Assembly (NCBI RefSeq): GCF_905175385.1
Contig: NZ_HG992749.1
Coordinates: 1,984,001 to 2,048,000 of the forward strand
Source: Vibrio sp. B1FLJ16
GTDB taxonomy: Bacteria > Pseudomonadota > Gammaproteobacteria > Enterobacterales > Vibrionaceae
DNA length: 64,000 bases
Reading direction: 5' to 3'
Part shown: piece after piece, positions 9,063-21,849 of the stretch
How positions within the stretch are numbered: position 1 is the stretch's first letter
Layout: each line of letters begins with the position of its first letter
Notes under the pieces: generated by a model
What the model was told of the DNA's origin: nothing
The model's database searches: none
Seen by the model: the letters and a program-made list of their open reading frames with translations, nothing else
Program-made: the position numbers and the translations under genes

Positions 9063-10343
9063 TTAACAACTTAATGACTGAAGTTTGTCGAAATAATCCG
9101 GAAACGTCTTAGATGTACACTTAGGATCATTAATTGTCACTGGTGTATCACTCAGTGCTACCAGAGAAAAGCACATCGCCATTCGGTGATCATCATAGGT
9201 ATCGATCGCAGCATGTTTAAGCTGAGAAACCGGCTTAACAATAATATAGTCCTCACCCTCTTCTACTTCAGCACCAACTTTACGAAGCTCAGTCGCCATA
9301 GCAGACAAACGATCGGTCTCTTTTACGCGCCAGTTATATACGTTACGAATAGCAGTTGTACCTTCTGCAAACAGAGCGGTTGTGGCAATTGTCATTGCAG
9401 CATCCGGGATATGGTTATAATCCATGTCGATCCCTTTAAGCTTGCCAGCACGGGCAATTACATAATCATCGCCCCATTCGATCTCTGCGCCCATTTTTTC
9501 GAGAGCGTCTGCAAACTGAATGTCACCCTGGATACTGTTTTTACCAATACCAGTAACTTTAACCTCACCACCTTTAATTGCCGCAGCAGCCAGGAAGTAA
9601 GAAGCGGAAGATGCGTCGCCTTCTACCAGAAAATCACCAGGTGCGACATAATGCTGGCCCGCAGGAATGACAAACTCTTGATAGTCATTGTTAATAACGT
9701 TCACGCCAAACTGTTTCATGATATGCAACGTGATATCAATGTATGGCTTAGATACCAGTTCACCTTCAATATGAATACGCACTTCGCCTTCCGCCAGTGG
9801 TGCCGACATCAGGAAAGCTGTCAGAAATTGACTAGAAATGGAACCATCAATCGATACCGTACCCGATTTTAAACCCGTACCGATAATTTTAAGCGGTGGG
9901 TAATTTTCGTTTTCAAGGTACTGTATGTTTGCACCAGCTTCCTGCAATGCAGTAACTAGGTGACCGATTGGACGCTCTTTCATACGAGGCTCGCCAGTCA
10001 ACACGTATTCACCTTCACCGAGACATAATGCAGCGGCTAAAGGGCGCATTGCTGTTCCTGCATTCCCCAAAAACAGCTCGACCGGCTCAGATACCGAAAA
10101 CGGGTGGCCTAAGCCTTCAACAACACATTCGGTTTTATCATCAGATAACTGATACTGAACACCAAGTGTTGTGAGCGCATTAAGCATATGACGGATATCG
10201 TCGCTATCGAGAAGGTTAGTCAGGCGAGTGGTGCCTTGGGCTAAAGCGGCTAATAACAGTGCTCGGTTAGAAACGCTCTTCGAGCCAGGAAGGTTGACTT
10301 CCCCTTGGATTTTACTGATTGGTTGTAACGTTAGGCTTTCCAT
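9063..10343 (-). CDS. aroA: 3-phosphoshikimate 1-carboxyvinyltransferase (EPSP synthase)
   Basis: Joins shikimate-3-phosphate and PEP in the sixth step of the chorismate pathway. 426 residues, full length. Near residue 22 is [16 protein letters not shown], which binds shikimate-3-phosphate and [18 protein letters not shown] is the first EPSPS signature, and [11 protein letters not shown] with [14 protein letters not shown] form the second active-site half. The family is class I (gamma-proteobacterial). The start is ATG at 10343 with an AGGAT ribosome-binding site, just downstream of a leader inverted repeat at 10365-10391. It appears monocistronic; in E. coli aroA follows serC, which is not the case here. 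Confidence 0.98.
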   Translation of the reverse strand: MESLTLQPISKIQGEVNLPGSKSVSNRALLLAALAQGTTRLTNLLDSDDIRHMLNALTTLGVQYQLSDDKTECVVEGLGHPFSVSEPVELFLGNAGTAMRPLAAALCLGEGEYVLTGEPRMKERPIGHLVTALQEAGANIQYLENENYPPLKIIGTGLKSGTVSIDGSISSQFLTAFLMSAPLAEGEVRIHIEGELVSKPYIDITLHIMKQFGVNVINNDYQEFVIPAGQHYVAPGDFLVEGDASSASYFLAAAAIKGGEVKVTGIGKNSIQGDIQFADALEKMGAEIEWGDDYVIARAGKLKGIDMDYNHIPDAAMTIATTALFAEGTTAIRNVYNWRVKETDRLSAMATELRKVGAEVEEGEDYIIVKPVSQLKHAAIDTYDDHRMAMCFSLVALSDTPVTINDPKCTSKTFPDYFDKLQSLSC

Positions 10344-10660
10344 TAAAAGTTGATAATCCTTTGTGCTCTCATTTCATGATGTGTTGAGAGCTAAACAATT
10401 CTTCGTGGATTCAGACTATCGAAAAAACCAACACAAAACCAGAGTAAATCTAGGCTAATTTATGAATAATTAGTCAGCAGGTTTATTTGTTAGGAATCCA
10501 CCGTTTCGCCAGACAAATCAGACGTCTTTTTCCAGTATTGCTACGTTCGTTAAATAGGCAGCATTGGCGAAAAATGGTAAAAGCAGTATGATCCCAACCA
10601 TACTCTCCCTGTATTTTGCGTTTGGGTCATCATAAACCTTGTGTTGGTAATGAATTCTGT
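10344..10660. other. Divergent aroA-aat intergenic region
   Basis: About 317 bp with both promoters. I see one inverted repeat close to aroA (10365-10391) and no convincing gene. Confidence 0.4.
10365..10391 (-). promoter_or_regulatory. Inverted repeat in the aroA leader
   Basis: GCTCTCA (10365-10371) and TGAGAGC (10385-10391) are perfect 7-bp arms with a 13-bp spacer, about 20 bp from the aroA start. It could be an operator or leader hairpin; the ligand is unknown. Confidence 0.35.
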
Positions 10661-11371
10661 ATGGCAATCTATTTGACTGAACTGGATAACACATTCAATT
10701 TTCCCTCGCCTTATAAAGCGCTGAGTGATCCGAACGGTTTGCTTGCTTTCGGTGGTGATTTGGATCCAATGAGAATACTCAACGGCTATCATCAAGGTAT
10801 ATTCCCATGGTATGGTCCCGGCGAGCCTATTCTGTGGTGGAGCCCTTCTCCGCGAGCCGTTTTTGATCCTTCGACTTTTCAACCGTCTAAAAGTCTTAAA
10901 AAGTTTCAACGAAAACACAATTACCAAGTCACCCTTAACCAGGCTACAGAGCGTGTTATTAATCTCTGCTCTTCAACTCGACCTGCATGTGAAACCTGGC
11001 TAAATGAAGATATGCAAGCCGCGTATATAGAACTCGCTAATCTCGGCTACTGTCACTCTGTAGAGGTATGGCATGAGGATGAACTAATCGGAGGGTTATA
11101 TGGAATAAGTGTCGGGTTACTTTTTTGTGGCGAATCTATGTTTAGTTTAAAGGACAATGCATCAAAAATTGCCTTGTGGTATCTATGTAATCATTTGAAA
11201 ACTAAACAAGGTCAACTGATTGACTGCCAGATCATGAACCCACACTTAGCCTCACTTGGTGCATTTGAGATCGAGCGAGACGCCTTTATGCAAAAGCTAC
11301 TATCTTTAAGAGAAAAGCAGACAGCACCAGACACTTTTGAGCCTCAGGTTTTGCGGAACTCTCAATTATGA
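10661..11371 (+). CDS. aat: Leucyl/phenylalanyl-tRNA--protein transferase
   Basis: Adds Leu or Phe from aminoacyl-tRNA to proteins with N-terminal Lys or Arg, making N-degrons that ClpS delivers to ClpAP. The start is the ATG at 10661 (MAIYLTEL); the frame runs 15 codons upstream from a TTG, but that part is not conserved. Diagnostic blocks are DPNGLLAFGGDLDP, GIFPWYGPGEPILWWSPSPRAVF, HSVEVWHEDELIGGLYG, FCGESMFS and IDCQ...HLASLGA. 236 residues, normal length. The stop overlaps bpt by 4 bp (ATGA), so the two N-end-rule transferases are coupled. clpS and clpA, which act on the products, lie about 1-3 kb away on the other strand. Confidence 0.96.
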   Translation: MAIYLTELDNTFNFPSPYKALSDPNGLLAFGGDLDPMRILNGYHQGIFPWYGPGEPILWWSPSPRAVFDPSTFQPSKSLKKFQRKHNYQVTLNQATERVINLCSSTRPACETWLNEDMQAAYIELANLGYCHSVEVWHEDELIGGLYGISVGLLFCGESMFSLKDNASKIALWYLCNHLKTKQGQLIDCQIMNPHLASLGAFEIERDAFMQKLLSLREKQTAPDTFEPQVLRNSQL

Positions 11372-12069
11372 GCACGGATTTACAACACATTCGTATCGGG
11401 TTAACTAACAACCACCCTTGTAGTTACTTACCAGAGCAACAAGAGCGCGTTGCGGTCGCACTTGATGAGAGTTTACACACTGCAAAAAACTATCAACTTT
11501 TAATGGCAAATGGTTTTAGACGCAGTGGCGATACAATTTACAAACCGCATTGTGAGCACTGCAATGCATGCCAGCCAATCCGTATAGCGGTTAAGTATTC
11601 TACCCCATCAAAAAGTCAAAAACGTTTACTCAAAAAAGCGCAACTTTTCCGTTGGGAAATGAAACCAAAAATGGACGAAGATTGGTTTGATTTATATAGC
11701 CGTTACATTTCTAAACGGCACCAGAACGGTACTATGTACCCACCTAAGCGCGACGAGTTTGCTCGGTTCGCTCAAACAAACTGGCTGACTACCTTGTATT
11801 TGCACGTCTATAATGAATCTAATCAATTAATAGCCGTGGCCGTCACGGATATAATGGACCATTGTTCGAGTGCTTTTTATACATTTTTTGACCCTGATTG
11901 CCCTTTATCCCTGGGAACATTAGCGGTTTTGTATCAAATAGAATATTGCCAGGAGCATAACCAGCAGTGGCTATATCTGGGTTATCAGATTGATGAATGT
12001 CCAGCAATGAACTATAAAACACGCTTTCAGCACCACCAAAGGCTAGTAAATCAGCGTTGGCAAGGGTAG
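11368..12069 (+). CDS. bpt: Aspartate/glutamate leucyltransferase (Bpt, arginyltransferase-like)
   Basis: 233 residues. Bpt transfers leucine from Leu-tRNA to N-terminal Asp or Glu, creating a primary N-degron. The family is homologous to eukaryotic arginyltransferase ATE1. The N-terminus has the conserved CSYLPEQQER, then CEHCNACQPIRI; these cysteines are typical of the family. The C-terminal part includes SSAFYTFFDPD, GTLAVLYQIEYC and LYLGYQIDECPAMNYK. It overlaps aat and probably shares its transcript; infA follows 82 bp later. Older annotation calls it ate (arginyl-tRNA transferase), but experimentally studied Vibrio enzymes transfer leucine. Confidence 0.95.
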   Translation: MSTDLQHIRIGLTNNHPCSYLPEQQERVAVALDESLHTAKNYQLLMANGFRRSGDTIYKPHCEHCNACQPIRIAVKYSTPSKSQKRLLKKAQLFRWEMKPKMDEDWFDLYSRYISKRHQNGTMYPPKRDEFARFAQTNWLTTLYLHVYNESNQLIAVAVTDIMDHCSSAFYTFFDPDCPLSLGTLAVLYQIEYCQEHNQQWLYLGYQIDECPAMNYKTRFQHHQRLVNQRWQG

Positions 12070-12151
12070 AATACGCCCCAACTTTACATAATTACTTTTT
12101 AGCGGCACAATATCGCCCGCTAATATTTGCCTAATTTCTAAAGAGGATTAA

Positions 12152-12370
<219 letters not shown>

Positions 12371-12392
12371 TCTTTGATTTTCGGATGCAAAT

Positions 12393-12422
12393 AAAAAACG
12401 GAGTGCTGAGCTCCGTTTTTTA
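12393..12422 (+). terminator. Terminator of infA
   Basis: Stem AAAAAACGGAG / CTCCGTTTTTT with a 7-nt loop, then TATTT, 23 bp past the stop. Confidence 0.9.
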
Positions 12423-12466
12423 TTTGTGGTCGAAGTATTGGTTAGTAACCCATACTCAGTATTTAC

Positions 12467-12497
12467 AAAAAGGATGCGAAGTACGCATCCTTTTTTA
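12467..12497. terminator. Second hairpin, terminator for clpA (bidirectional)
   Basis: 12-bp stem AAAAAGGATGCG / CGCATCCTTTTT with a 5-nt loop. It lies 26 bp beyond the clpA stop and has T-rich ends in both directions. Confidence 0.85.
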
Positions 12498-12522
12498 TTT
12501 ATCTTAGGGTTGAACACTGGGC

Positions 12523-14793
12523 CTAGTGTACTGCGGCTTCTTTTTCACTCAAGTATTCAAACTCCAGCGCATCGTTAACAAGAGTAACTTTAACAGTACC
12601 GCCGTTGACCAGTGAACCAAACAGAAGTTCATTGGCGAGCGGTTTCTTAAGTTGCTCTTGAATAACACGCCCCATAGGTCGGGCACCCATAGCTTTGTCG
12701 TAACCTTTATTTGCTAACCAGTGACGTGCGTCTTGCGAAACTTCCATAGAAACTCCGCGCGCATCCAGCTGTACCTGGAGCTCAACAATAAACTTATCGA
12801 CAACTTGATGAATGACACTCTCATCAAGACTGTTAAACCAGATAATATTGTCCAAGCGGTTACGAAACTCTGGCGTGAATACTTTCTTGATCTCTGCCAT
12901 TGCATCGTGACTATTGTCTTGCTGAATAAGGCCAATGGATTTTCGCTCAGTTTCAGCTACGCCCGCGTTCGTGGTCATGACAAGAATCACGTTACGGAAG
13001 TCTGCTTTACGGCCGTTGTTATCCGTTAGGGTACCGTTATCCATAACCTGAAGTAACAAGTTAAAGATATCAGGATGCGCCTTCTCAATTTCATCCAGCA
13101 ACACAACAGAGTGAGGATGTTTGATAACCGCATCAGTCAACAAGCCCCCCTGATCGTAGCCTACGTAACCTGGAGGTGCACCGATTAAACGGCTCACCGA
13201 GTGACGTTCACCATATTCAGACATATCAAAACGCAGCAGCTCAATACCAAGTAACTTAGATAGCTGCACTGTAACTTCCGTTTTACCCACACCGGTAGGT
13301 CCTGCAAACAGGAACGAACCTACAGGCTTGTTGTCTACCCCAAGCCCTGCACGCGTTAACTTAATAGCTTCAGACAATGCATCTATGGCATTGTCCTGAC
13401 CGAATACCAAAAGCTTCATCTTTCTGTCTAAGTTCTTCAAAATATCTTTGTCTGATGAAGAAACTGACTTCTCTGGAATTCGAGCCATTTTTGCGACCAT
13501 GGCTTCGATCTCTGCAACACCAACCGTCTTCTTACGACGACTAACAGGTGCTAAGCGGCTACATGCGCCAGCTTCGTCAATAACGTCAATCGCTTTATCT
13601 GGCAAATGACGCTCATTGATATATTTTGCAGAAAGCTCTACCGCCGCTCGAAGTGCTTTATTTGTGTAGCGAACTTCATGGTGAGCTTCATATTTAGGTT
13701 TAAGACCCATGAGGATCTTGGTCGTATCATCAAGTGACGGCTCGACAACATCGATTTTTTGGAAACGACGAGACAGTGCACGCTCTTTCTCGAAAATATT
13801 GCTGTACTCTTGATACGTTGTAGAACCTATACAACGCAGCTTACCGCTGCTTAGCAGTGGTTTAATTAAGTTAGCAGCATCAACCTGCCCGCCAGAAGCG
13901 GCACCAGCACCAATAATTGTGTGTATTTCATCAATGAAGAGAATGGCATCGTCTTCTTTCTCAAGTTGCTTCAAAATGGTTTTGAAACGCTTCTCGAAGT
14001 CACCACGATATTTGGTACCAGCAAGCAATGAACCGATATCCAAAGAGTAAATCACACTATTTTGAATCACTTCAGGCACCTGCCCTTCAACGATTCTCCA
14101 AGCCAAACCTTCCGCAATGGCTGTCTTACCTACCCCAGCTTCACCTACCAGTAATGGATTATTTTTACGCCGGCGGCACAGTACCTGGATAGTACGTTCA
14201 AGTTCTTTGTCGCGCCCAATTAGAGGATCAATATGCCCCTCTCTGGCAGCTTGGTTCAGGTTAGTAGCAAAACTCTCTAATCGCTCTTCGCCATTAGGAT
14301 CGTCGACGCTTTCTGAACTGAAAGAATCGGATGAAGACGGATCTTCACTTGCCCCTGAAGCTTTAGTTATACCGTGGGAGATAAAGTTAACGATGTCCAG
14401 GCGAGAGATGTCGTTCTTTTTAAGGAGGTAAGCGGCATGCGACTCTTGCTCACTAAAAATTGCAACAAGTACGTTTGCCCCAGTTACTTCATTGCGACCA
14501 GACGACTGAACATGAAATACTGCGCGTTGCAGTACGCGTTGGAAACTTAAAGTCGGTTGGGTTTCACGAGTCTCATCACTGTCAGGGATAAGAGGCGTAG
14601 TTTGATCGATAAAAATATCGAGTTCGTTGCGCAAAGCGTCCAAATCGGCTTTGCAGGCTAATAAGGCTTCCTTCGCTGCATCATTTTCTAATAATGCAAG
14701 TAGGAGGTGTTCGACTGTCATAAACTCATGACGTTTGTCGCGCGCACGAGCGAATGCACTGTTAAGGCTTGACTCTAATTCTTTGTTTAGCAT
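12523..14793 (-). CDS. clpA: ATP-dependent Clp protease ATP-binding subunit ClpA
   Basis: AAA+ unfoldase that feeds substrates to ClpP. The start is the ATG at 14793 with GGGAGGT 5 nt upstream, giving 756 residues beginning [14 protein letters not shown]; the frame runs 23 codons further upstream but that is not conserved. It has an N-domain with two Clp repeats ([15 protein letters not shown]), Walker A1 GEAGVGKTA, Walker B1 ILFIDEIH, Walker A2 GPTGVGKTE and B2 [13 protein letters not shown]. An IGL-type loop (SIGLIQQ) for ClpP docking is present. It lies 47 bp downstream of clpS and is certainly in the same operon. With Aat, Bpt and ClpS nearby, most of the bacterial N-degron pathway is in this window. 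Confidence 0.98.
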   Translation of the reverse strand: MLNKELESSLNSAFARARDKRHEFMTVEHLLLALLENDAAKEALLACKADLDALRNELDIFIDQTTPLIPDSDETRETQPTLSFQRVLQRAVFHVQSSGRNEVTGANVLVAIFSEQESHAAYLLKKNDISRLDIVNFISHGITKASGASEDPSSSDSFSSESVDDPNGEERLESFATNLNQAAREGHIDPLIGRDKELERTIQVLCRRRKNNPLLVGEAGVGKTAIAEGLAWRIVEGQVPEVIQNSVIYSLDIGSLLAGTKYRGDFEKRFKTILKQLEKEDDAILFIDEIHTIIGAGAASGGQVDAANLIKPLLSSGKLRCIGSTTYQEYSNIFEKERALSRRFQKIDVVEPSLDDTTKILMGLKPKYEAHHEVRYTNKALRAAVELSAKYINERHLPDKAIDVIDEAGACSRLAPVSRRKKTVGVAEIEAMVAKMARIPEKSVSSSDKDILKNLDRKMKLLVFGQDNAIDALSEAIKLTRAGLGVDNKPVGSFLFAGPTGVGKTEVTVQLSKLLGIELLRFDMSEYGERHSVSRLIGAPPGYVGYDQGGLLTDAVIKHPHSVVLLDEIEKAHPDIFNLLLQVMDNGTLTDNNGRKADFRNVILVMTTNAGVAETERKSIGLIQQDNSHDAMAEIKKVFTPEFRNRLDNIIWFNSLDESVIHQVVDKFIVELQVQLDARGVSMEVSQDARHWLANKGYDKAMGARPMGRVIQEQLKKPLANELLFGSLVNGGTVKVTLVNDALEFEYLSEKEAAVH

Positions 14794-14840
14794 AAGTACC
14801 TCCCGAAAAGACAGCTGGGGTTGTTCGAGCAAGTCTTCTT

Positions 14841-15161
14841 TTACGCTTGCTCCATAGTGCAAAGTAACGGATGTTCATTTTCCCTTGCGTACATCGTAAC
14901 TTGCGCTACTTTTGTCTCGGCAATTTCTGCGCTGTATGTTCCGCAAACTGCCTTTCCTTCGTAGTGAACCTTGAGCATTATTTGGGTCGCTTTATCAATA
15001 TCGTGAGAAAAGAATCGCTCAAGTACCTCTATGACAAAATCCATAGGTGTATAATCATCATTATTGAGTACAACGTTATACAGCTTAGGTGGCTGAATTT
15101 TTGTACTTTCTTTCTCCAGAAGATCAGAGTCTGGAGTCACCCATTCAAAATTTTTACTCAT
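14841..15161 (-). CDS. clpS: ATP-dependent Clp protease adaptor ClpS
   Basis: 106 residues. ClpS binds N-terminal Leu, Phe, Tyr and Trp of substrates and hands them to ClpA. The substrate pocket motif [16 protein letters not shown] has the N-D-D residues that hold the alpha-amino group. The conserved histidine is in [13 protein letters not shown]. The N-terminal ~25 residues form the flexible extension that enters the ClpA pore. First gene of clpS-clpA, and divergent from cspD, the same arrangement as in E. coli. Confidence 0.98.
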   Translation of the reverse strand: MSKNFEWVTPDSDLLEKESTKIQPPKLYNVVLNNDDYTPMDFVIEVLERFFSHDIDKATQIMLKVHYEGKAVCGTYSAEIAETKVAQVTMYARENEHPLLCTMEQA

Positions 15162-15885
15162 GGCACATTAAAGATATCGTATCAAGGGGTTGATGTTTTC
15201 GACCTATAAAAACAATCTACCACAAGCATGCCGAGCGGTGTAGTGAGAAGTGACACCGAAGTAGAACTTTGATAGATAAAAATTACTACCTTATATAGAG
15301 ACTAATGCACCTCCAGCGGGCACGCAAATAAAAGATGCGGATCGATTTACCATACGCTTATCTTTAACCATCACTCTATTCAGTACGCCATTTTTTGCTC
15401 TTAAACCGGACTTCGTATTCCAAAATCACCGCCTGTTTCAGATCACAATTTTTTCAAAATAATACGATACTTATAGCCAAATATTCACTTTCTATGCAGT
15501 TAGATGATTTCACTATGTTATGCAAAAAAACTAGTATGGTTTCTTATTTGCACTAACCTAATTCAGCCAAACTAACTAAACGTCGGTCAACCTCAACCAA
15601 ATTTGTTTATAAAATTGTTAATCTCAAAACTGATTTGTTTTCAATAATGTTTCTATTTGTTGCATTACACTATTGACTGTATTAATTCATTGACTACAGT
15701 GGAGAGTATTGATGCATAAATATCATCTCGATAAATCTATAAGATAAAGGCTCGAGACGTAAAGCAGCATCAGAGAGGATAAACGTTCGGATTAGTATTT
15801 ATCTTCAGTCGTTAAAAGTAGTTCCAAGTTAAAGGTATAACTTGGTGAGTAACAACAGTTAAAAATGCATGAGGGATGTATAAGC
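15162..15885. other. Long divergent clpS-cspD intergenic region
   Basis: About 724 AT-rich bases, the longest gap in the window. It must contain both promoters and may include a long cspD leader. TTGACT elements occur near 15674 and 15691 but I could not fix a -10 with confidence. I see no coding frame, tRNA or terminator-like hairpin that would define a small RNA. Confidence 0.4.
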
Positions 15886-16104
15886 ATGGCTACAGGTACA
15901 GTAAAGTGGTTTAACAATGCCAAAGGATTTGGGTTTATCTGTTCAGACGAAGAAGAAGGAGATATCTTTGCCCACTACTCGACTATCCAGATGGACGGTT
16001 ATCGTACACTGAAAGCAGGCCAACAAGTCTCATATGAGATTGAAAAAGGTCCGAAAGGTTGCCACGCAAGCAGCGTAATACCAATCGAGGACCAAGCTAA
16101 GTAA
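15886..16104 (+). CDS. cspD: CspD-type cold-shock-domain protein
   Basis: 72 residues from the ATG at 15886 (GAGGG ribosome-binding site 10 nt upstream); a start 7 codons earlier is not conserved. One CSD beta-barrel with RNP-1 KGFGFI and RNP-2 DIFAHYS. The D-type is suggested by its place next to clpS, by the acidic SDEEEGDIFAH and by the C-terminal extension after SSVIP. E. coli CspD binds single-stranded DNA, inhibits replication, is made in stationary phase and is degraded by Lon. No classical cold box is visible in the leader. A strong terminator follows at 16172. Confidence 0.93.
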   Translation: MATGTVKWFNNAKGFGFICSDEEEGDIFAHYSTIQMDGYRTLKAGQQVSYEIEKGPKGCHASSVIPIEDQAK

Positions 16105-16171
16105 TTTACTTCGCTGTCGAAAACAAACCTGTGCTCACGTAATAGCGAATTGTCATTACGCAGAGACAAAT

Positions 16172-16198
16172 AAACCCGCCATGTTAGCGGGTTTTTTA
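16172..16198 (+). terminator. Terminator of cspD
   Basis: Stem AAACCCGC / GCGGGTTT with a 7-nt loop and a TTTTATT tail. Confidence 0.9.
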
Positions 16199-16206
16199 TT
16201 ATCAGG

Positions 16207-16230
16207 AAAACACACCTAATAAGGTGTGTT
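16207..16230 (-). terminator. Terminator of icd
   Basis: Stem AACACACC / GGTGTGTT (16209-16216 with 16223-16230), followed on the minus strand by TTTTCC. Confidence 0.75.
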
Positions 16231-16239
16231 CCGTAGTTC

Positions 16240-18779
<2,540 letters not shown>

Positions 18780-19478
18780 ATGTCATCTCGCACAGGTTAT
18801 GGAAAAGGTCATCGTAGTAATCAATCTAAAGCGGGGCATTTTAAACGCACAGCAAAGCCACAATCGCAAGAGCAGAATAAGAACAGACGTCGCCCTATAC
18901 GCAATACACAAACTCAAAAAACACGTATTGACCCAAAAGATCGTAAGGTCATCATTTTTAATAAACCTTATGACACTCTCAGCCAGTTTACTGACGGTGA
19001 AGGTCGAAAAACACTCGCCGATTATATTCCCGTAAGAGATGTTTATGCGGCAGGCCGTTTAGATCGCGATAGCGAAGGCCTGATGGTGCTGACCAATGAC
19101 GGCATTTTGCAGGCAAAACTCACTCAGCCCAAGTCAAAGTCCCCTAAGACGTACTGGGTACAAGTTGATGGCACACCACGAGAAGACGATCTGGAAAAGT
19201 TACGTAAAGGCGTCGAGCTGAAAGACGGTATGACACTTCCGGCGAAGGTCGAAATCATGGAGGAACCAGATATTTGGCAGAGAACACCACCGGTGCGATT
19301 TCGTGCCAATATTCCTACGACATGGTTATCCATTACTATCATTGAGGGCAGAAACCGCCAGGTGAGACGTATGACTGCCCATATCGGTTTCCCGACACTA
19401 CGCCTGGTACGTTATTCAATGGGCGACATCAGATTAGGAACTCTTCAGCCTGGTGAGTGGAGAGAAATTGCGCTTTAA
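18780..19478 (+). CDS. rluE: 23S rRNA pseudouridine(2457) synthase RluE
   Basis: 232 residues, RsuA/RluB/E/F family. The basic, Gln/Arg-rich N-terminus (~55 residues) precedes the catalytic domain, where [16 protein letters not shown] is the family's first motif. [19 protein letters not shown] carries the catalytic aspartate, and [23 protein letters not shown] is the last motif. There is no S4 domain, as in E. coli RluE, which modifies U2457 of 23S rRNA. RluB and RluF are longer with S4 domains, and RsuA has one too. The gene is divergent from icd; in E. coli rluE is likewise next to icd, supporting the assignment. Confidence 0.92.
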   Translation: MSSRTGYGKGHRSNQSKAGHFKRTAKPQSQEQNKNRRRPIRNTQTQKTRIDPKDRKVIIFNKPYDTLSQFTDGEGRKTLADYIPVRDVYAAGRLDRDSEGLMVLTNDGILQAKLTQPKSKSPKTYWVQVDGTPREDDLEKLRKGVELKDGMTLPAKVEIMEEPDIWQRTPPVRFRANIPTTWLSITIIEGRNRQVRRMTAHIGFPTLRLVRYSMGDIRLGTLQPGEWREIAL

Positions 19479-19520
19479 CCTCTAAACACAAAAAACAAGC
19501 GCTTATAACAAAGCATTAAA

Positions 19521-19550
19521 CATAAAAGCAGGACAAGTCCTGCTTTTATG
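19521..19550. terminator. Terminator between rluE and yccT
   Basis: Perfect 13-bp stem CATAAAAGCAGGA / TCCTGCTTTTATG, 4-nt loop; symmetrical, so it probably works for both convergent genes. Confidence 0.85.
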
Positions 19551-19569
19551 TTTTAGAAACTGTAGCTGT

Positions 19570-20247
19570 TTACTGCTGTTTAACCCAAGCTTTAAACGCA
19601 GCTTGCTCCTCAGGTGAGGCTTTTTGATACATGGTTTTTAGCAGATCAACCATCTGACTATCTTTTGTATCTGCACTGCTCGCTTCTACGGTCGGCTCGA
19701 CACCAGTAACCGCTTGCTGGTGCTGGTTCACGGTAACATAAGTCACAGCGACCCCGGCAACACCACCCGCAATGTTATAGTTACGAGCTTCTTGTGGGTA
19801 ATTACGGCCAATCTGCACGCCATCAGATACAAGAATGTCTTCTACAAGAGAGATTGGATTCCCTGTTGAATCCATCAGCTGCCACGTTAGCGGTGAAATG
19901 TTGGTTTGCGCCTGACGGTAAGTTTTGAACTCTGGTAATTCAAACTGGAGCGTTTCATTTTCTACGTCAAACTTAGCGATTATCACATCGCTGTAAGCGA
20001 CTTTAATAGCGTCGCCAATTTCAAACTCCGGTTGATATTTAAAGACTATTTGATTCGTTCCGTCTGGGATGTCTATTGTCTTCTCCGCTGAGAAAAGACC
20101 ACCTTCTAGCTTTGGCTTCTCCATATTGACAGCCAATACTTTAATGTCATCTGGCACCACCAAAGTCGTTGCAGCAAATAGTTGACTACTGGCAAAAACT
20201 GACAATGCCATCGCTACTTTTAATGATAACTGCATAGAATTTTTCAT
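19570..20247 (-). CDS. yccT: DUF2057/YccT (CsgI-like) periplasmic protein
   Basis: 225 residues with a Sec signal peptide (hydrophobic core VAMALSVFASSQLFA, cleavage after ~25). The mature part begins TTLVVPDDIKVLAVN, with IPDGTNQIVFKY, SDVIIAKFDVEN and SPLTWQLMDSTGNPISLV typical of DUF2057. E. coli YccT (CsgI) inhibits extracellular curli assembly; whether this protein does so is unknown, and there are no curli genes here. It is separated from the upstream porin only by a 64-bp gap that includes the porin terminator, so it may be expressed by read-through or from a promoter inside that gap. The start may instead be the ATG four codons later, which has the better-spaced AAGGA. Confidence 0.85.
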   Translation of the reverse strand: MKNSMQLSLKVAMALSVFASSQLFAATTLVVPDDIKVLAVNMEKPKLEGGLFSAEKTIDIPDGTNQIVFKYQPEFEIGDAIKVAYSDVIIAKFDVENETLQFELPEFKTYRQAQTNISPLTWQLMDSTGNPISLVEDILVSDGVQIGRNYPQEARNYNIAGGVAGVAVTYVTVNQHQQAVTGVEPTVEASSADTKDSQMVDLLKTMYQKASPEEQAAFKAWVKQQ

Positions 20248-20264
20248 CCTTATTCACATAAAAA

Positions 20265-20289
20265 AAGACCCAGCATAAAGCTGGGTCTT
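20265..20289 (-). terminator. Terminator of the porin gene
   Basis: 10-bp stem AAGACCCAGC / GCTGGGTCTT with a 5-nt loop, followed on the minus strand by seven T's. Confidence 0.92.
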
Positions 20290-20311
20290 ACAATATCAAA
20301 CTGGGAATTGA

Positions 20312-21334
20312 TTACCAGTAGAAACGAGCACCTAGACCGAAGTTAGTCGCGCTGTCTTTTTTCTCGTCAGCAGTTGTAGTCTCTTCGAATACGTAACCCG
20401 CTTCTGCGAATACGCGAGCCCATTTAGAGAACTTGTATTCAACACCTGCGTATGCGCGAGATGCATCGCCGTCTACGCTATCTTTTGCGTCAGACTCAGC
20501 AAGAACTAGCTCGTAACCAGTGTATAGAGTAGTTTTGTTTGCTACAGCGAACATACCCGCTAGAGAGATACCGTGAGAATCAACAACTTCGCCAGCAGCT
20601 TTGTCATCGTTTTCGTTGTAGTAGTAAGTAGCGCCTAGAACGTGCTCACCTAGTGCGTATTCACCAGTAACTTCGAAAGATAGGTTTTCGCTGTTGCTGC
20701 CTTGAGAAGACAGTTTATTTTCAGAAGAAAGAACACCAGCGTGCATTGCTAGGTCGCCGAAAGATTTACCTACGAATACTTCGCGGATTTCTTCGTTAGA
20801 GTCTTTCTCACCTAGAGCGTAACCAGCTTTTAGCCAGAATGCGTCGTTTTCAAATGCATATTTGATTTGAGAAGAGTTGTTCCACGCGTGTCCGTAAAGA
20901 AGTGCAGAACCACCGAAGAAGTAAGAGTAATCAGCACCGTAAACGTCATCAGCAAAAGTACCTTCTTTACCGATACGTAGAGTACCTGCGTCACCCATGT
21001 CTAGACCGAAGATATGACGACGAACGTATACTGAATCGTCGCTACGCTCACTTGAGTCGTCGCCAGCGTTGTAGTTGTCACCTAGACCAACACCGATTTC
21101 AACTTCACCTAGAATTTTTAGGCCGCTGTCTACAACGTAAACACCGTTTACACCCATACGAGAAGAACTAGTGTTTAGCTCAGCTGTGTGGTCGTTGCCT
21201 TCAGAGAATACTAAAATTGGACGAAGCTGACCGTAAAAGTTTACAGAACCTTCTTCAGATTTGAATACTTCAGCTGCATTTACAGAAGCAGTTGCTGATG
21301 CAGCAACTACTAGTGCTAAAAGAGTCTTTTTCAT
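20312..21334 (-). CDS. Gram-negative outer-membrane porin
   Basis: 340 residues from the ATG at 21334 (MKKTLLALVVAASATASVNA signal peptide, mature start A-E). The frame extends 34 codons upstream without signal-like sequence, so the shorter form is right. VNFYGQLRPILVF is the first beta strand, SSRMGVNG and GLKILGEVEIGVG follow, and RRHIFGLDMGDAGTLRIGK lies before the constriction loop. The protein ends in alternating hydrophobics and an aromatic residue (ARFYW), the BAM recognition pattern. It is a 16-strand general-porin relative of OmpU/OmpL type; the exact member cannot be named. Codon use is strongly biased, as for an abundant protein. Confidence 0.9.
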   Translation of the reverse strand: MKKTLLALVVAASATASVNAAEVFKSEEGSVNFYGQLRPILVFSEGNDHTAELNTSSSRMGVNGVYVVDSGLKILGEVEIGVGLGDNYNAGDDSSERSDDSVYVRRHIFGLDMGDAGTLRIGKEGTFADDVYGADYSYFFGGSALLYGHAWNNSSQIKYAFENDAFWLKAGYALGEKDSNEEIREVFVGKSFGDLAMHAGVLSSENKLSSQGSNSENLSFEVTGEYALGEHVLGATYYYNENDDKAAGEVVDSHGISLAGMFAVANKTTLYTGYELVLAESDAKDSVDGDASRAYAGVEYKFSKWARVFAEAGYVFEETTTADEKKDSATNFGLGARFYW

Positions 21335-21849
21335 AATTAATCCACTGCCTTTTCTTAGATTGGGATATCCTTTCCGATTCCCTTTTTTTATGATTGAGTC
21401 TGAACGGTAACTCACTGTTACGCAATGCATTCCCAAAATCTGCGACTAAGAGTGCAAAAGATTATTCTGTCTGTCAAATTTTCTAAACCGAAATGTAAAA
21501 AAAACAAAAAACACTTAAAAAACAATAGCTTGATATTTTAAATTTCATTTATTCGATTAACATCTAAACAATAAACTTGATTTTTCACAATTTATGAACA
21601 TATCAATTATCAAAATAAAGCACGCTATTCGATTATTTAATAAACACACTTTTGGGATAAAAGGCTGCTATGTTTTTACTTTTTAGATTTTTGTATACTA
21701 GCAATAGTGAAACTAATTTCATTTGAATTTGGTTCAATCTTTTTTTTGTGAACAAGATCTATATTCGGTATAAAAGCATTCCATTTTGTGAACTACTTTA
21801 CGTCTAGTGTTGTGTGCTACTATTCGCCTCCAACGCACCAGAGGCCCGT
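21335..21849. other. Divergent porin-dinG intergenic region
   Basis: About 515 very AT-rich bases with several A and T tracts. It holds the porin promoter and leader. Vibrio porin promoters are often bound by ToxR at such tracts, but I cannot assign a site. No gene seen. Confidence 0.4.

Noticed and set aside
9186..9872. 228-codon frame antisense to aroA
   Set aside because: It is a shadow of a strongly conserved gene and its translation is composition-driven, with no recognisable domain.
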